Shown here: in pieces, positions 40,545 to 52,248 of the stretch
Numbering within the stretch: the first letter of the stretch is position 1
Layout: each line of letters opens with the position of its first letter
Made by a program: the position numbers and the translations under genes
Notes under the pieces: generated by a model
Told to the model about the DNA's origin: nothing
The model's database searches: none
The model's input: only the letters and a program-made list of their open reading frames with translations
Source: Cherax quadricarinatus
Lineage: Eukaryota; Arthropoda; Malacostraca; Decapoda; Parastacidae
Direction: 5' to 3'
Assembly: GCF_038502225.1 (NCBI RefSeq)
Contig: NW_027195547.1
Coordinates: forward strand, 81,001-145,000
Length of the DNA stretch: 64,000 nt

Positions 40545-41830
40545 TAAATAATTTCCTCAGCCTCGAGATAAGAGAACGTCACGTGCACAGTGAAAGGTCT
40601 CATATACTGGAGACAGATGTTGAGAAGCAGTTGACGTCGGAGTCAATGATCTGTAGAGTCCATTAGTGGAAGAAGATCATGCTAAAAATAAGACAGGAGC
40701 TGGAGACGAAGAAGAATTCATTCTTCCAGGATTTTAAGATATTCCTGTGTCAGACAGGTATTATTATTTAAATTATTAAAAAACCGACAAGTAGGTAACT
40801 GAAACACTTGTGCAACACTCTGTTGCTCTCCTGAGAGAACGTTTCGCCTGCAAGCGACTTTATCAGTCTATTGCAGAGAAAACGTTGGAAGATGTGAAAA
40901 GAGAGTTTGAGGTGCTCAGTCCATCATCCTAGATAAAAGTAGAGTAAATGCTGACGGTAACGACTTTTATAGTGGAGACAAATGAGGCGAGGCAGTGGAG
41001 GCGGCGCGTCACAGGTGGACACAGTCCATTAGCAGAAGTTATGCCAGTACGTTAGGCAAATATCTCTGTACCAAGATTCAAAGTCTCTTTATTAGGTAGA
41101 TATTACTAAGTGGTTGTGAAAAGGGGAAGTAGAAGAATGAATCACTGGTTGCGCCAACCAGAGGATTTATCACTTCTATACAGGGAAAAATGATTGAGAA
41201 CGTGAAGAAGGATCCTGAGGTAATCAGTCACTTAGCCTTGAGGTGAGGTAATCAGTCACTTAGCCTTGAGATGAGGTAATCAGTCCATCAGTCTTGATAA
41301 AAGAACAGTATATCCACCAGGAAGGGGCTTATATACTGAAGCCAGTTGAGGCGAAGCAGTTGGAAATGGCGTTATGGGTTGATAGTCAACTAGTGAAAGT
41401 AAGTTATGCTAATAGGTAACATATGCACGGGAGTTGTTAAAAGAATTCTCTCTATCCACTTTCCAAGATGCTCCATATTAGACAGGAATTATTATAAAAA
41501 AAATGTTTGGCTTTATCCAAATTGCTTGGTTTTATTAAAACAAATAAAGCCACTGGTTAGCGAATCGTTTCCACAGTGAAGATACCCATGAGAAAGAAGA
41601 TGATGGATGTTAAAAGAAAGTTTGCGGTAATATCCGAACTACTTGAGTCTTGAAAAAAAATACAGCATTTACTCGGGGAAAGTTCTTATATATTAGATAC
41701 AGCATTTGGAGGCGGCATCACAGGTGGGCAGAGTTCACTAGTGGCAGTAGGTCATGTCAGAAGACTGGGAAACTGTTCCAATTGTAGAAGACTTCTAGTA
41801 GGTTCTGATATCTGTTGACTCAATTCAAAC
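40545..41830. repeat. Cluster of four decayed hammerhead/PLE-type repeats
   Basis: Blocks begin near 40545, 40785, 41140 and 41500. Each carries versions of TTTGAGGTAATCAGTC, TATATACTG..GACA, GAAGCAGTTGGAGG.GG, a GTCAGACAGGTATTATTA segment or GAACGTTTCGCC. The hammerhead-like piece is at about 40835-40875 (minus) and about 41560-41595 (plus), both with changed cores. They match the internal part of copy 1 at 1905-2320. Confidence 0.6.
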
Positions 41831-41843
41831 ATTTCTCAAAATC

Positions 41844-42846
41844 TTATGAGTTACCTGGTGTGCGCCTGTTATGAGTTACCTGGTGTGCGCCTGTTATGAG
41901 TTACCTGGTGTGCGCCTGTTATGAGTTACCTGGTGTGCGCCTGTTATGAGTTACCTGGTGTGCGCCTGTTATGAGTTACCTGGTGTGCGCCTGTTATGAG
42001 TTACCTGGTGTGCGCCTGTTACCTGGTGTGCGCCTGTTATAAGTTACCTGGTGTGCGTTACCTGGTGTGCGCCTGTTATGAGTTACCTGGTGTGCGCCTG
42101 TTATGAGTTACCTGGTGTGCGCCTGTTATGAGTTACCTGGTGTGCGCCTGTTATGAGTTACCTGGTGTGCGCCTGTTATGAGTTACCTGGTGTGCGCCTG
42201 TTATGAGTTACCTGGTGTGCGCCTGTTATGAGTTACCTGGTGTGCGCCTGTTATGAGTTACCTGGTGTGCGCCTGTTATAAGTTACCTGGTGTGCGCCTG
42301 TTATGAGTTACCTGGTGTGCGCCTGTTATAAGTTACCTGGTGTGCGCCTGTTATAAGTTACCTGGTGTGCGCCTAAGTTACCTGGTGTGCGCCTGTTATA
42401 AGTTACCTGGTGTGCGCCTGTTATAAGTTACCTGGTGTGCCTGTTATTAGTTACCTGGTGTGCGCCTGTTATTAGTTACCTGGTGTGCGCCTGTTATAAG
42501 TTACCTGGTGTGCGCCTGTTATGAGTTACCTGGTGTGCGCCTGTTATAAGTTACCTGGTGTGCGCCTGTTATGAGTTACCTGGTGTGCGCCTGTTATAAG
42601 TTACCTGGTGTGCGCCTGTTATAAGTTACCTGGTGTGCGCCTGTTATAAGTTACCTGGTGTGCGCCTGTTATAAGTTACCTGGTGTGCGCCTGTTATAAG
42701 TTACCTGGTGTGCGCCTGTTATAAGTTACCTGGTGTGCGCCTGTTATAAGTTACCTGGTGTGCGCCTGTTATAAGTTACCTGGTGTGCGCCTGTTATAAG
42801 TTACCTGGTGTGCGCCTGTTATAAGTTACCTGGTGTGCGCCTGTTA
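41844..42846. repeat. 25-bp tandem repeat, about 40 units
   Basis: The unit contains GAGTTACCTGGTGTGCGCCT then GTTAT. Left units have atGAG and right units atAAG, with a mixed zone at about 42270-42590. Several shortened units (42020-42065, 42370, 42435) show internal deletions. Confidence 0.97.
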
Positions 42847-42939
42847 GGCTACACTGCTTCCCACTATTATTTCCAGGCAAACTATCTTATATTTTAAATC
42901 TGTTCGATGTCAGACATGTATATAAATTGTTTATAAAAT

Positions 42940-43250
42940 CCTTAAGTAGAAGAAAGAGACAATTGTGCAGCGCTTGGTGTCTTTATTGTGGAAATGTTTT
43001 GACAACCAATGACTTTATCAATAGAAAATAGAGAAAAAATTGTGGAAGATGTGATACTGGAGTTTCGGATAATTAGCATGTGAGAACATGCAGGGGAAAG
43101 GAGCTATATACTGGGGACAGGTAAGGTGAAGTAGCTGGAGGTTACGTCACAGGTGGGCAGTTGCCATTAAGGAAAGTGAACCATTCAAGCATTGTAACTG
43201 TAGAATTCTATGTACCAACATTTGAAGACGTTGTTGTGTCCGACAGTAAC
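42940..43250. repeat. Fifth decayed PLE-type repeat
   Basis: It has TCTTTATTGTGGAAATGTTT and CAATGACTTTATCAATAG (decayed hammerhead region, minus strand), then GATGTGATACTGGAGTTTCG, TATATACTGGGGACAGGTAA and GTGTCCGACAG, in the order seen in copy 1. Confidence 0.55.
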
Positions 43251-44180
43251 ACTTGGGTATTATCAATACGGACCGTCCAGTAAATGCCAGAATTTTTCCC
43301 TCCAGTTTTTTGCTTTTCGTTCACTTTACTCAAGAACTAAGATAATGAATCTACAACTTATGTTAACCAGATGTATTTCGGTCCTCGTACTGCATAACTC
43401 CAGAAATCTGTAAGTCATTTTGTTCAATAAATATGCGAATTAGGAGAGATAAAACCCTCAGCTTAACTTACTCTAAGTAACAGCAACTTTGTCGTCAACT
43501 TGAAGAGAAATTTTACTTTTATCTCAGAATGATCAATATACTAAAATGCTCAAGTTATTAAGTTTGAAGTCAGTCACAATTTGAATTACAATGTTACCAG
43601 CATTGAAAGGTGAAGGCAGTTTAATAATGAAATTATAAATTATCGCATAAAAACCTGTATCAAAATGCTGACAGATTCATCTATTAAACAAAAAAGAAAA
43701 TTGGGACCAACACAACAAAAAATAGATTAATTTCGGTTTCAGTGGGATCGGAGAAAGATATCCCAGTGTTTCATAACCTCGGTCACTTGGACATCAATGA
43801 ACGCTAGTGCGACATAAATATGACCTTTTAAAATTTGAAGGGAATCAGAAGAGGTATTATTGATAACTCATCACAAGCAATCTAAAAGTGACAAAGACAA
43901 GTTTGCGACCACTGTCAGCCTCAGAGTTAGTTATCTCTGAGTTACCAGACCCTGCCACCTGGAGACCAGTGGTTCGTCTTAATGGGTTAAATGCGTCAAC
44001 GTCTAATTAACACAAGAGTTATGACTACAAACTCTATGTCTTCAGTTTGTGGGGAAATAAAGTCTGCAAGTTACCTAATTCTAAAACTGAAGAATGTTAA
44101 AACGCCTATAACATAGAAAAAGAAAGCAAACAATCAGTATATATACTGTACACTAAGAGATTTACACCTCGTGGTAAATA
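43251..44180. other. Unassigned AT-rich sequence
   Basis: No gene recognised. A PLE origin for part of it is possible given the PLE pieces that follow, but no motif was found. Confidence 0.3.
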
Positions 44181-44189
44181 TACTTCTAC

Positions 44190-44280
44190 AAAAATAGTCC
44201 GCACGTAGAAGAGAGGAACTTACGACTACGTTTCAGTCCGACTTGGACCATTTACAAAGTCACGGTATTGTGCCTTATTT
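44190..44280 (-). repeat. PLE terminal repeat fragment
   Basis: The minus strand reads GGCACAATACCGTGACTTTG, then ATGGTCCAAGTCGGACTGAA, and ends ACGTGCGG. This matches the terminal repeats at 10653 and 12380, and is opposite in strand to the RT relic that follows. Confidence 0.65.
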
Positions 44281-44309
44281 TTTTTTTTTTTTGTTAAATG
44301 TACTTCTAG

Positions 44310-44670
44310 ATATCAACGTTTAATGATTTCAAACTCATTAACTTTGATGTTACATCATTGTTTACTAAACTACCAGTAGATGACCAGTTGGATTTTCTTG
44401 CAGAAACCTTCCAAAATATGATCTTCCTTAAACACTGATGAAATAATTGAGTTGATTAAATTGTACATTTTGGATTGTAAATTTGTGCTCAATAACAAAT
44501 TCTACATAGATAAATCTGGCATCCCACTAGGTAATCCATTGTCACCTATTTGTACATGGAGTATTTTGAAACCACAATACTCAAAAATATCTTTCTTCCA
44601 AACACCAAATAGTTTAGGTATGTGGATGATGTGCAGATATCCAGACAGAGTGGATTCACTTCTATGTTTT
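44310..44670 (+). pseudogene. Penelope-like RT relic of a second family
   Basis: Broken frames give INFDVTSLFTKLPVDDQLDF (RT motif A), ELIKLYILDCKFVLNNKFY, GIPLGNPLSPI (motif B) and RYVDDV-like remnants at about 44615-44635 (motif C). The protein differs clearly from the 10743-12108 copy, so it is a different PLE lineage. At least two frame changes separate the motifs. Confidence 0.7.
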
Positions 44671-45174
44671 TGAGAGACCTTAGGATTTGTAACTCTGAAC
44701 TCCGTGATGGAGAAAGTTAGAAAACTCTCTGAAATTGTGTGGAGCAAGTGGAGGCAAATGTTTTCCTGTAACTTGACGTGCTGTTAGAGTATGAGCAAGT
44801 AACTTTAAATGAAGGGATTCAGGGAAACTAGTTAGCTGGATTCCTGGAGGTGAGAAGTACAGTGCCTGTAATTTGAAGGGGAGGTGGAGATATGTTACAC
44901 AGACTTATGTTAAAGCACAATTTATGAGCAACAGCTGTGATTATCTAAATATTTTTAGTGTGTATATTTCTGTTCTCTCTTCCACTTATATATCTCAATA
45001 TTCACCATAGCCACCAAATGCATAACAAATTTTCGTTAAGAAAAAAAAAATCACTCATAACCCAAATTGTCTGAGTTATTGTCATAGATTGTAAACTTTA
45101 ATATTTATGTCAACCAGTTTTATCTTATATATGTTAACCAATTTTATCATATAAATGTTTGTAGCTATAAGTTA

Positions 45175-45175
<1 letters not shown>
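44671..45175. other. Unassigned AT-rich sequence
   Basis: No gene recognised beyond the trailing end of the PLE relic. Confidence 0.35.

Positions 45176-45248
<73 letters not shown>
45176..45248. repeat. (CA)n microsatellite 1 of LINE chain
   Basis: Pure CA run at the 5' truncation of LINE copy C. Confidence 0.95.
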
Positions 45249-45249
<1 letters not shown>

Positions 45250-45663
45250 GAAGATTAAGGGAAGAAAGATTAAGGGAAATCGGCCTGACGACACTGGAGG
45301 ACAGGAGGGTCAGGGGAGACATGATAACGACATATAAAATACTGCGTGGAATAGACAAGGTGGACAAAGACAGGATGTTCCAGGGAGGGGACACAGAAAC
45401 AAGAGGCCACAATTGGAAGTTGAAGACACAAATGAGTCAGAGAGATATTAGGAAGTATTTCTTCAGTCATAGAGTTGTCAGGCAGTGGAATAGCCTAGAA
45501 AATGACGTAGTGGAGGCAGGAACCATACACAGTTTTAAGACGAGGTTTGATAAAGCTCATGGAGCGGGGAGAGAGAGGGCCCAGTAGCAACCGGTGAAGA
45601 GGCGGGGCCAGGAACTAAGACTCGAACCCTGCAACCACAAATAGGTGAGTACAAATAGGTGAG

Positions 45664-45664
<1 letters not shown>
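45249..45664 (+). mobile_element. 5'-truncated LINE, copy C
   Basis: Only the last quarter of the ORF and the 3' tail remain. The 5' junction is at AGAAGATTAAGGGAAGAAAG and the tail ends in a doubled TAGGTGAGTACA before a (CA)n tract. Confidence 0.88.
45261..45587 (+). pseudogene. LINE RT C-terminal end, copy C
   Basis: Open frame ERLREIGLTTLEDRRVRGDM, YKILRGIDKVDKDRMFQGGD, KLKTQMSQRDIRKYFFSHRV, ENDVVEAGTIHSFKTRFDKA, then stop. It is the C-terminal domain only, close to copies B and E. Confidence 0.85.

Positions 45665-45695
<31 letters not shown>
45665..45695. repeat. (CA)n microsatellite 2 of LINE chain
   Basis: Short CA run with CATA interruptions between copies C and D. Confidence 0.9.
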
Positions 45696-46830
45696 ATATT
45701 GAGGGAGGTATTCACAGCGGAGACAGAGAGCCTTCCAGCAAACCGAGGCAATAAGGTATAGTAGGAAATACTGGACACACTGCACTCAACTAAGGAGGAG
45801 ATGAAAAACTGCTAGGTTAACTATATATCTCGACACTGGTGGGCCCAGATAACATCTCTCCATGGGTCCTGAGAGAGGGAGCAGACGCACTGTGTGTACA
45901 CTAAGAGCAATCTTCAATAAATCTTTCCAAACAGAGCAACTGTCTGAGGTGTCAAATACATTAAACATAGTCCCAATTTTAATGAAGGAGACAGAGAGGC
46001 AGCATTAAACTAATGAGTGGACGAGTATCAGGTAAGTCAACAAGGGGATCTGGACAAGATACAAGCCTGGTCCGATAAATGGTTCCTGGAGTTTAACCCA
46101 CCAGATGCAAAATCATGAAGCTTGGGGAAGGACAAAGAAGACCTCAGACGAAGCATTGCCTAGGGGATCAAAGGTTGCGAAACTCACTCACTGGAGAGAA
46201 TCTTGGTGTGAGCATCACACCAAACATATCTTCTGGGGCACAAATCAACCAAATAACTGCTGCAGCATATTGGCCCCTAGCAAACCTAAGAATAGCGTAT
46301 CGACATTTAAGTAAGGAGGATTTCATGACGCTGCACACCGTGTACATCAGGCTCAGTATGGAACTCACACCTGGTCAAACTCGTCAAGAAATTGGAGAAA
46401 GTGCAAAAGTTTGCAACAAGACAGGTCCCTGGATTAAGTGGTATGTCCTACGAGAAGAGTTTAATGGAACTCAACATGACGACACTGGAGGAGAGGAAGG
46501 ATAGGGGGGGACATGATAACGACGTGTATCGAGAAGAACTGACAAAGGTGGACAGGGACAAAATGTTTCCGAGGCGGGACACAGCAACAAGCGGTCACAA
46601 CTGGTAGTTAACAACTCAAACGTTAGGAAGTATTTCTTCGGCTTTAGAGTTGTCAGGAAGTGGAACAATTTGGAGTATGAAGTAGTGGAGGGAGAATCCA
46701 TACATAGCTTTAAGAAGAGGTACGATAAAGCTGAGAGAGCATGGAGAGAGTGAACCTAGTAGCGACGAGCGAAGAGGAGGGCCAACGAACCGTGAATCAA
46801 CCCTTACAACCACAAATAGGTGAGTACAAG
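45696..46830 (+). mobile_element. Decayed LINE, copy D, with internal deletion
   Basis: The left part (45696-46020) encodes the start of the RT domain: LVGPDNISPWVLREGADAL, a FPNRATV or QTEQLSEVSNTLNIVPI segment, and MKETEREA. The palm is deleted, and the sequence resumes at about 46050 with GSGQDTSLVR-type remnants and KIMKLGEGQRRPQTK, continuing to the C-terminal domain and tail. It is more diverged than B, C, E and F. Frames change at about 46370 and 46500. Confidence 0.8.
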
Positions 46831-46838
46831 CACACACA

Positions 46839-46926
<88 letters not shown>
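46831..46926. repeat. (CA)n microsatellite 3 of LINE chain
   Basis: About 95 bp of CA between copies D and E. Confidence 0.95.
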
Positions 46927-46928
<2 letters not shown>

Positions 46929-48228
46929 AGGATAGTGGTGGAGCACCTAGAATGGAACCAGTTTATAAACGGCAACCAGCATGGATTCATGGAAGGCAAA
47001 TCCTGTGTCACAAACCTACTGGAGTTTTACGACAAGGAAACGGAAGTAAGACACGAGAGAGAGAGAGAGATGGGTGGGTAGATTTCATTTTCTTGGACTG
47101 CAAGAAGGCCTTCGACACAGTTCCTCACAGAAGATTGGTGTAAAAGCTAGAGGATCAGGCACGTACAACAGAAAGGGCACTGCAATGGATCAGAGAATAC
47201 TTGACAGGGAGGCAACAACAAGTCGTGGTACGTGATGAGGTATCACAGTGGAGGCATGTGACGAGCGGGGTTCCACAGGGGTCAGTCCTAGGACCAGTGC
47301 TATTTTTGATATATGTGAAAGACATGATGGAAGGGTTAGACTCAGAAGTGTTCCTGTTCGCAGATGATGTGAAGTTCATAAGGAGAATTAAATCAGATGG
47401 GTATCAGGCAGGACTATAAAGAGACCTAGACAGGCTGGACGTGTGGTCCAGCAACTGGCGCCACGAATTTAACCCCGCCAAATGCAAAGTCATGAAGATC
47501 TGGGAAGGGCAAAGAAGACCGCAGAGTATAGGCTAGGTGGCCAAAGACTGCAAACCTCACCCAAGAAAAAGATCTTGGGGTGAGTATAATACCGAGCACA
47601 TCTCCTGAAGCGCGCATCAACCAGATAACTGCTGCAGCATATAGGCGCCTGGAAAACTTGAAAATAGCGTTCCGATACCTCAGTAAGGAATCGTTCAAGA
47701 CTCTGTACATCGTGTGCGTCAGACCCATACTGGAGTATGCAGCACCAGTTTGGAACCCACACCTGGTCAAGCACGTCAAGAAATTAGAGAAAGTGCAAAG
47801 GTTTGCAACAAGGCTAGTTCCAGAGCTAAGGAGAATGTCAAACGAAGAAAGGTTAAGGGAAATCGGTCTGACGACACTGAAGGACAGGAGGGTTAGGGAA
47901 GACATGATAACGACATTCAAAATACTGAGAGGAATAGATAAGGTGGACGGAGACAGGATGTTCCAGAGAGGGAACACAGAAACAAGGGGTCACAGTTGGA
48001 AGGTGAAGACTCAGATGAGTCAAAGAGATATTAGGAAGTATTTCTTTAATTATAGAGTTGTCAGAAAGTGAAAAAGTCTGGAAAGTGATGTAGTGGAGGC
48101 ATTAACCTACTCTCTCTCTGCTCCTGGAGCAGAGAGAGAGAGGACCTAGAAGCGATCAGTGAAGAGGCGGGGCCATTAGCTGAGTCTCGACCTTGGCAAC
48201 CACAATTAGGTGAGTACAAATAGGTGAG
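46927..48228 (+). mobile_element. 5'-truncated LINE, copy E
   Basis: It runs from FINGNQHGFMEGKSCVTNL through the complete RT palm and C-terminal domain to the tail (GGTGAGTACAAATAGGTGAG). Both ends are (CA)n tracts. It is the copy closest to B. Confidence 0.88.
46930..48071 (+). pseudogene. LINE reverse transcriptase, copy E, with stops and a frameshift
   Basis: Motif A is FLDCKKAFDTVPHRRL, motif B TSGVPQGSVLGPVLFLIYVK, and motif C FLFADDVKF (47350-47370, both catalytic Asp present). In-frame stops lie at 47141-47143 (TAA in RLV*KLED) and 47417-47419 (TAA in AGL*RDLD). A frameshift lies near 47515 before the KTSPKKKI/DLG region, and a premature stop replaces W in RK*KSL at 48069. Catalytic residues are kept while the frame is broken, the converse of copy B. 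Confidence 0.85.
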
Positions 48229-48242
48229 TACACGCACACACA

Positions 48243-48296
<54 letters not shown>
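48229..48296. repeat. (CA)n microsatellite 4 of LINE chain
   Basis: CA run with CACGCGCA at its left edge, between copies E and F. Confidence 0.95.
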
Positions 48297-48297
<1 letters not shown>

Positions 48298-49090
48298 AAC
48301 TACAAAGGGATCTGGACAGGCTGCAGACCTGGTCCAGCAATTGACTCCTGGAGTTCAACCCCACCAAGTGCAAAGTCATGAAGATTGGGGAAGGGCAAAG
48401 AAGACCGCAGACGGAGTACAGTCTAGGGGGCCAGAGACTACAAACCTCACTCAAGGAAAAAGATCTTGGGGTGAGTATAACACCAGGCACATCTCCTGAA
48501 GCGCACATCAACCAAATAACTGCTGCAGTATATGGGCGCCTAGAAAACCTCAGAACAGGATTCTGTACACCGTGTACGTTAGGCCCATATTGGAGTATGC
48601 GGCACCAGTTTGGAACCCACACCTAGCCAAGCACATAAAGAAACTAGAGAAAGTGCAAAGGCTTGCAACAACACTAGTTCCAGAGCTAAGGGAAATCAAC
48701 CGGACGACACTGGAGGACAGGAGAGATAGGGGGGACATGATAACGACATACAAAATACTGAGAGGAATTGACAAGGTGGACAAAGACAGGATGTTCCAGA
48801 GATGGGACACAGCAACAAGGGGACACAGTTGGAAGTTGAAGACCAGATGAATCACAGGGATGTTAGGAAGTATTTCTTCAGCCACAGAGTAGTCAGGAAG
48901 TGGAATAGTTTGGGAAGCGATGTAGTGGAGGCAGGATCCATACATAGCTTTAAGCAGAGGTATGATAAAGCTCACGGTTCAGGGAGAGTGACCTAGTAGC
49001 GACCAATGAAGAGGCGGGGTCAGGAGCTTGGAATCGACCCCTGCAACCTCAACTAAGTGAGTACAACTAGGTGAGTACAACTAGGTGAGT
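48297..49090 (+). mobile_element. 5'-truncated LINE, copy F
   Basis: It starts at CTACAAAGGGATCTGGACAG, within about 20 bp of the truncation point of copy A (GAACTACAAAAAGATCTGG). The tail has three tandem AACTAGGTGAGTAC units, ending in a short CA run. Confidence 0.88.
48310..48996 (+). pseudogene. LINE RT C-terminal fragment, copy F, frameshifted
   Basis: The first frame gives MKIGEGQRRPQTEYSLGGQR to LENLRTGF. A deletion and frameshift near 48560 follows, then VRPILEYAAPVWNPHLAKHI, with the MSYEERL segment missing between LVPELR and EINRTTLEDRR. A third frame from about 48850 gives MNHRDVRKYFFSHRVVRKWN and AHGSGRVT. It belongs with copy A in sequence. Confidence 0.85.
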
Positions 49091-49289
49091 ACACACACAC
49101 TAATCAAAGGGTTCTACACTATTCACTTACTGGTATTAGAAGCCGATGTTCAACAAACTGAGTGTTATCAGAATATCGATCAAGGATATTAACTGACAGA
49201 CCCTCCATCACTTCCCTTGGCTAAAATACAAGAACTGTTGAGAACCAACTGGTAAAGAAAATGGAAAATAAAATTAATAGGACTCAATA
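49091..49289. other. Unassigned spacer
   Basis: No gene or repeat recognised between the LINE chain and the CR1-like element. Confidence 0.4.
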
Positions 49290-49469
49290 AGAACATAAGT
49301 AAGAAGGAACACTGCAGCAGGCCTACTGACCCATGCGAAGCAAGTCCGTGTCACCCTCCGGCTTAGCCCAATGACTCAACTAGTCAGGTCCCTTCCACTT
49401 AAGGAAGGAGCACGGCATCAGACTTAGTAGCACGAGTCAGGTCCAACTCACACCTACCCTCACCCACTC

Positions 49470-52130
49470 ATGTATTTATCTTACCAATTTTTAAAACTAC
49501 ACAAGGTCTTAGCTCCTGTAACTATACTCGGGAGTTTGTTCCGCTCATCCACAACTATATTACCAAATCAGTGGTTTCTTATATCCTCCCTGAATCTGAC
49601 CTTTTCCATCTTGAAACCATTGCTGCGAGTCCTGTCTTGGCTGGAAATTTTCAGCACGCTATTTACATCCCCTTTATTTATTCCTGTTTTCCATTTATAC
49701 ACCTCGATAATGTCCCCCCTAATTCTACGTCTTTCTAGAGAGTGCAGATTCAGGGCCCTCAGTCTGTCCTAATAGGGAAGATTTCTGATACATGGGATCA
49801 ACTTTGTCATCCTCCTCTGTACGTTTTCCAGAGCATTTAAATCCATTCTGTAATATGATGACCAGAATTGTGCAGCATAATCTAAATAAGGCCTAACCAG
49901 GATATATAGAGTTGAAGAACAACCTGAGGACTTCTATTATTTATACTTCTAGATATGAAGCCAAGGATTCTGTTAGCTATATTGCGAACACTAATGGACT
50001 GTTGTCTTGGTTTTAGATTACTGCTAACCAGAACTCCTAAATCCTTTTCGCAATCGGAAGTATTAAGATCTACATTATTTAGTTTATATGTGGCATGGTT
50101 ATTTTCCTGTCCAACATTTAGAACTTTGCATTTATCTACATTAAACTGCATCTGCCACTTCTCTGGCCATTGCATCAGTCTATTCAAATCATCCTGGAGT
50201 GCTCTAGTGTCCTCATTAGAATGAATTGGACGGCCTATTTTGGTGTCATCAGCAAATTTGCTCATGTCGCTATTTATTCTCTTATCTATGTCATTTATGT
50301 AAATTGTCAACAACAACAGGCCCAACAATGACCTTTTTGGAACACCGCTCGTGACGTGCCCCCATTCTGATTTCTCCCCATTTATGCAAACTCTCTGCTG
50401 CCTATTTGTCAACCATGCTTCTACCCAGGAAAAAAAATTCTCATGCTATTCCGTGTGCTTAAAGTTTCCTCAATAGCCTCTGATGTGGAACTCTATCGAA
50501 AGCCTTACTGAAGTCCATATACATAATATATTCATTACCATGATCTACCTCCTCTAACACCTTAGTGAAAAAAGTCTGTAAATTCGAAAGACAGGAACGC
50601 TCCTCTGTAAAGCCGTGTTGAGATTCCTTAATCAATTTATGCCTATCAAGATGGCTCCGAATTGTTTCGGCAATTATTAATTCCATAAATTTTCCCACTA
50701 TAGAGGTAAGGCTTATTGGTCTATAGTTCGAAGCTATGGACCTGTCACTTGCCTTGCCATTTTCCACTTATCAGGCACTATGCCAGTTTGCAGTGATATG
50801 TTGAAAAGATTAGCCGAAGGTATGCTAAGTTCCTCTTTACATTCCCTTAACACCCTTGCAAACAGTTCATCATGGCCTGGGGATTTGTTAGGTTTTAATT
50901 TCTCTATTTGTCTGAGGGCCATATCACTAGTTACCGCAATCGTGCATAGTTTATTATCGTCCTGTTCTACATAATCTATTACTTCTGGAATTTTGCTAGT
51001 ATTTTCTTGGGTAAAAACTGAGAGGACGTAAGAATTGAAATTTTCACACATATCCCTATCAATGTCAGTGATTTGACCTGAATTACTCTTAAGTGGGCCA
51101 ATCTTGTCCCTAATCTTACTTCTGTATACGTGAAAAATCGAATCCCTTGCGACCTTAGCCTCATAATTCCTTTTTGCTTTTCTTATCCCTTTTTTTATTT
51201 CTCTCTTTTGATACGCCTATATATGCCTCTCTTTTGACCAATGAGATGTTTTAATCTATTGTTTATCCATTTGGGATCAATTTTGATAGATCTAATTTCC
51301 CTACTCGGAACAAAAGTTGTCTGGGCAGCTAGAACTATGCTCTGAAAATTATCATATTGGCAGCCAAGACCACCTACCTTACCCATAGTCAGGTCACCCC
51401 AATTTATCCCACCCAGGTAATTTCTCCGTCCCATGAAATCGGCCAAGCAAAAGTCTGGAACAGAGATTTGATTGCAGTTTTCTGGGTAATTCCATGATAT
51501 ATTGAAAGAAAGTGATTTGTGCTTGCTTTCCCCAAGCTCATCATTAATCTCAAGATTATTAACTAGTGATTCTTTGTTGGCAAGAACCAAGTCAAGCAGA
51601 TTGTTTCCTCTAGTTGGTTCTGTCACAAACTGTTTTAAAAAGCAATCGTGAACTGTATCAAGAAAGTCACTAGACTCAAGGTTTCCTGTCACATTGTTCC
51701 AATCAGTTTGTCTAAAGTTAAAACCCCCATTAACACAACATTTTCATATCTAAACGCCTTATGAATTTCGTCCCATAACAGCTTACTGCCCTCCCTATCA
51801 AGGTTTGGGGTCCTATAAATCACACCCAAAATTAATTTGTCACGACCCTAGAGAAACTTTAGCCAAACAGATTCTGTGCACGATGTTTCTAATCTTATAT
51901 CATGTCTATGACAACAATTTAAATTATCTCTGACATACATCGCTACTCCAGCTCCTTTCCTGTTGACCCTATCAGTGTGGAATAGTTTATAACCCTGTAG
52001 CATTCAGAAGGCATTTGTCTATCTTTCAGGTTGAACCATGTCTCTGTTATAGCAATAATATCTATTTTACCTGCACTTGCAAGTAATCTCAGCTCATCTA
52101 TCTTATTTCTTAGACTCCTACTATTTGTAT
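49470..52130 (-). pseudogene. CR1-like ORF2: AP endonuclease and reverse transcriptase, broken
   Basis: Endonuclease remnants are SRSLRNKIDELR (about 52105), DIIAITETW (catalytic Glu), MYVRDNLNCC, LGVIYRTP, the GDFN motif changed by a one-base loss at about 51725, then DWNNVTGNLESSDFLDTVHD, NNLLDLVLANKE and SKHKSL where SDH is usual. RT parts are KLKPNKSPGHDEL (about 50890), NYRPISLTSIVGKFMELII, QHGFTEERSCLSNLQ, YMDFSKAFDRVPHQRLL (motif A), TSGVPKRSLLG (motif B, usually VPQGS), KFADDTKIG (motif C intact) and CEKDLGVLVSSNLK. The C-terminal part continues in another frame (LDYAAQFWSS) to about 49470. Confidence 0.85.
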
Positions 52131-52248
52131 AGTAGTATGTTTATTGTCTTTTAAACATATCCCTGAGATATCCCAGTAATATCTGCTGTTTTCAACCCTA
52201 ATACTGCAGACTCATTATTTCCCACAACCCCCATACTTCTATAATCTA

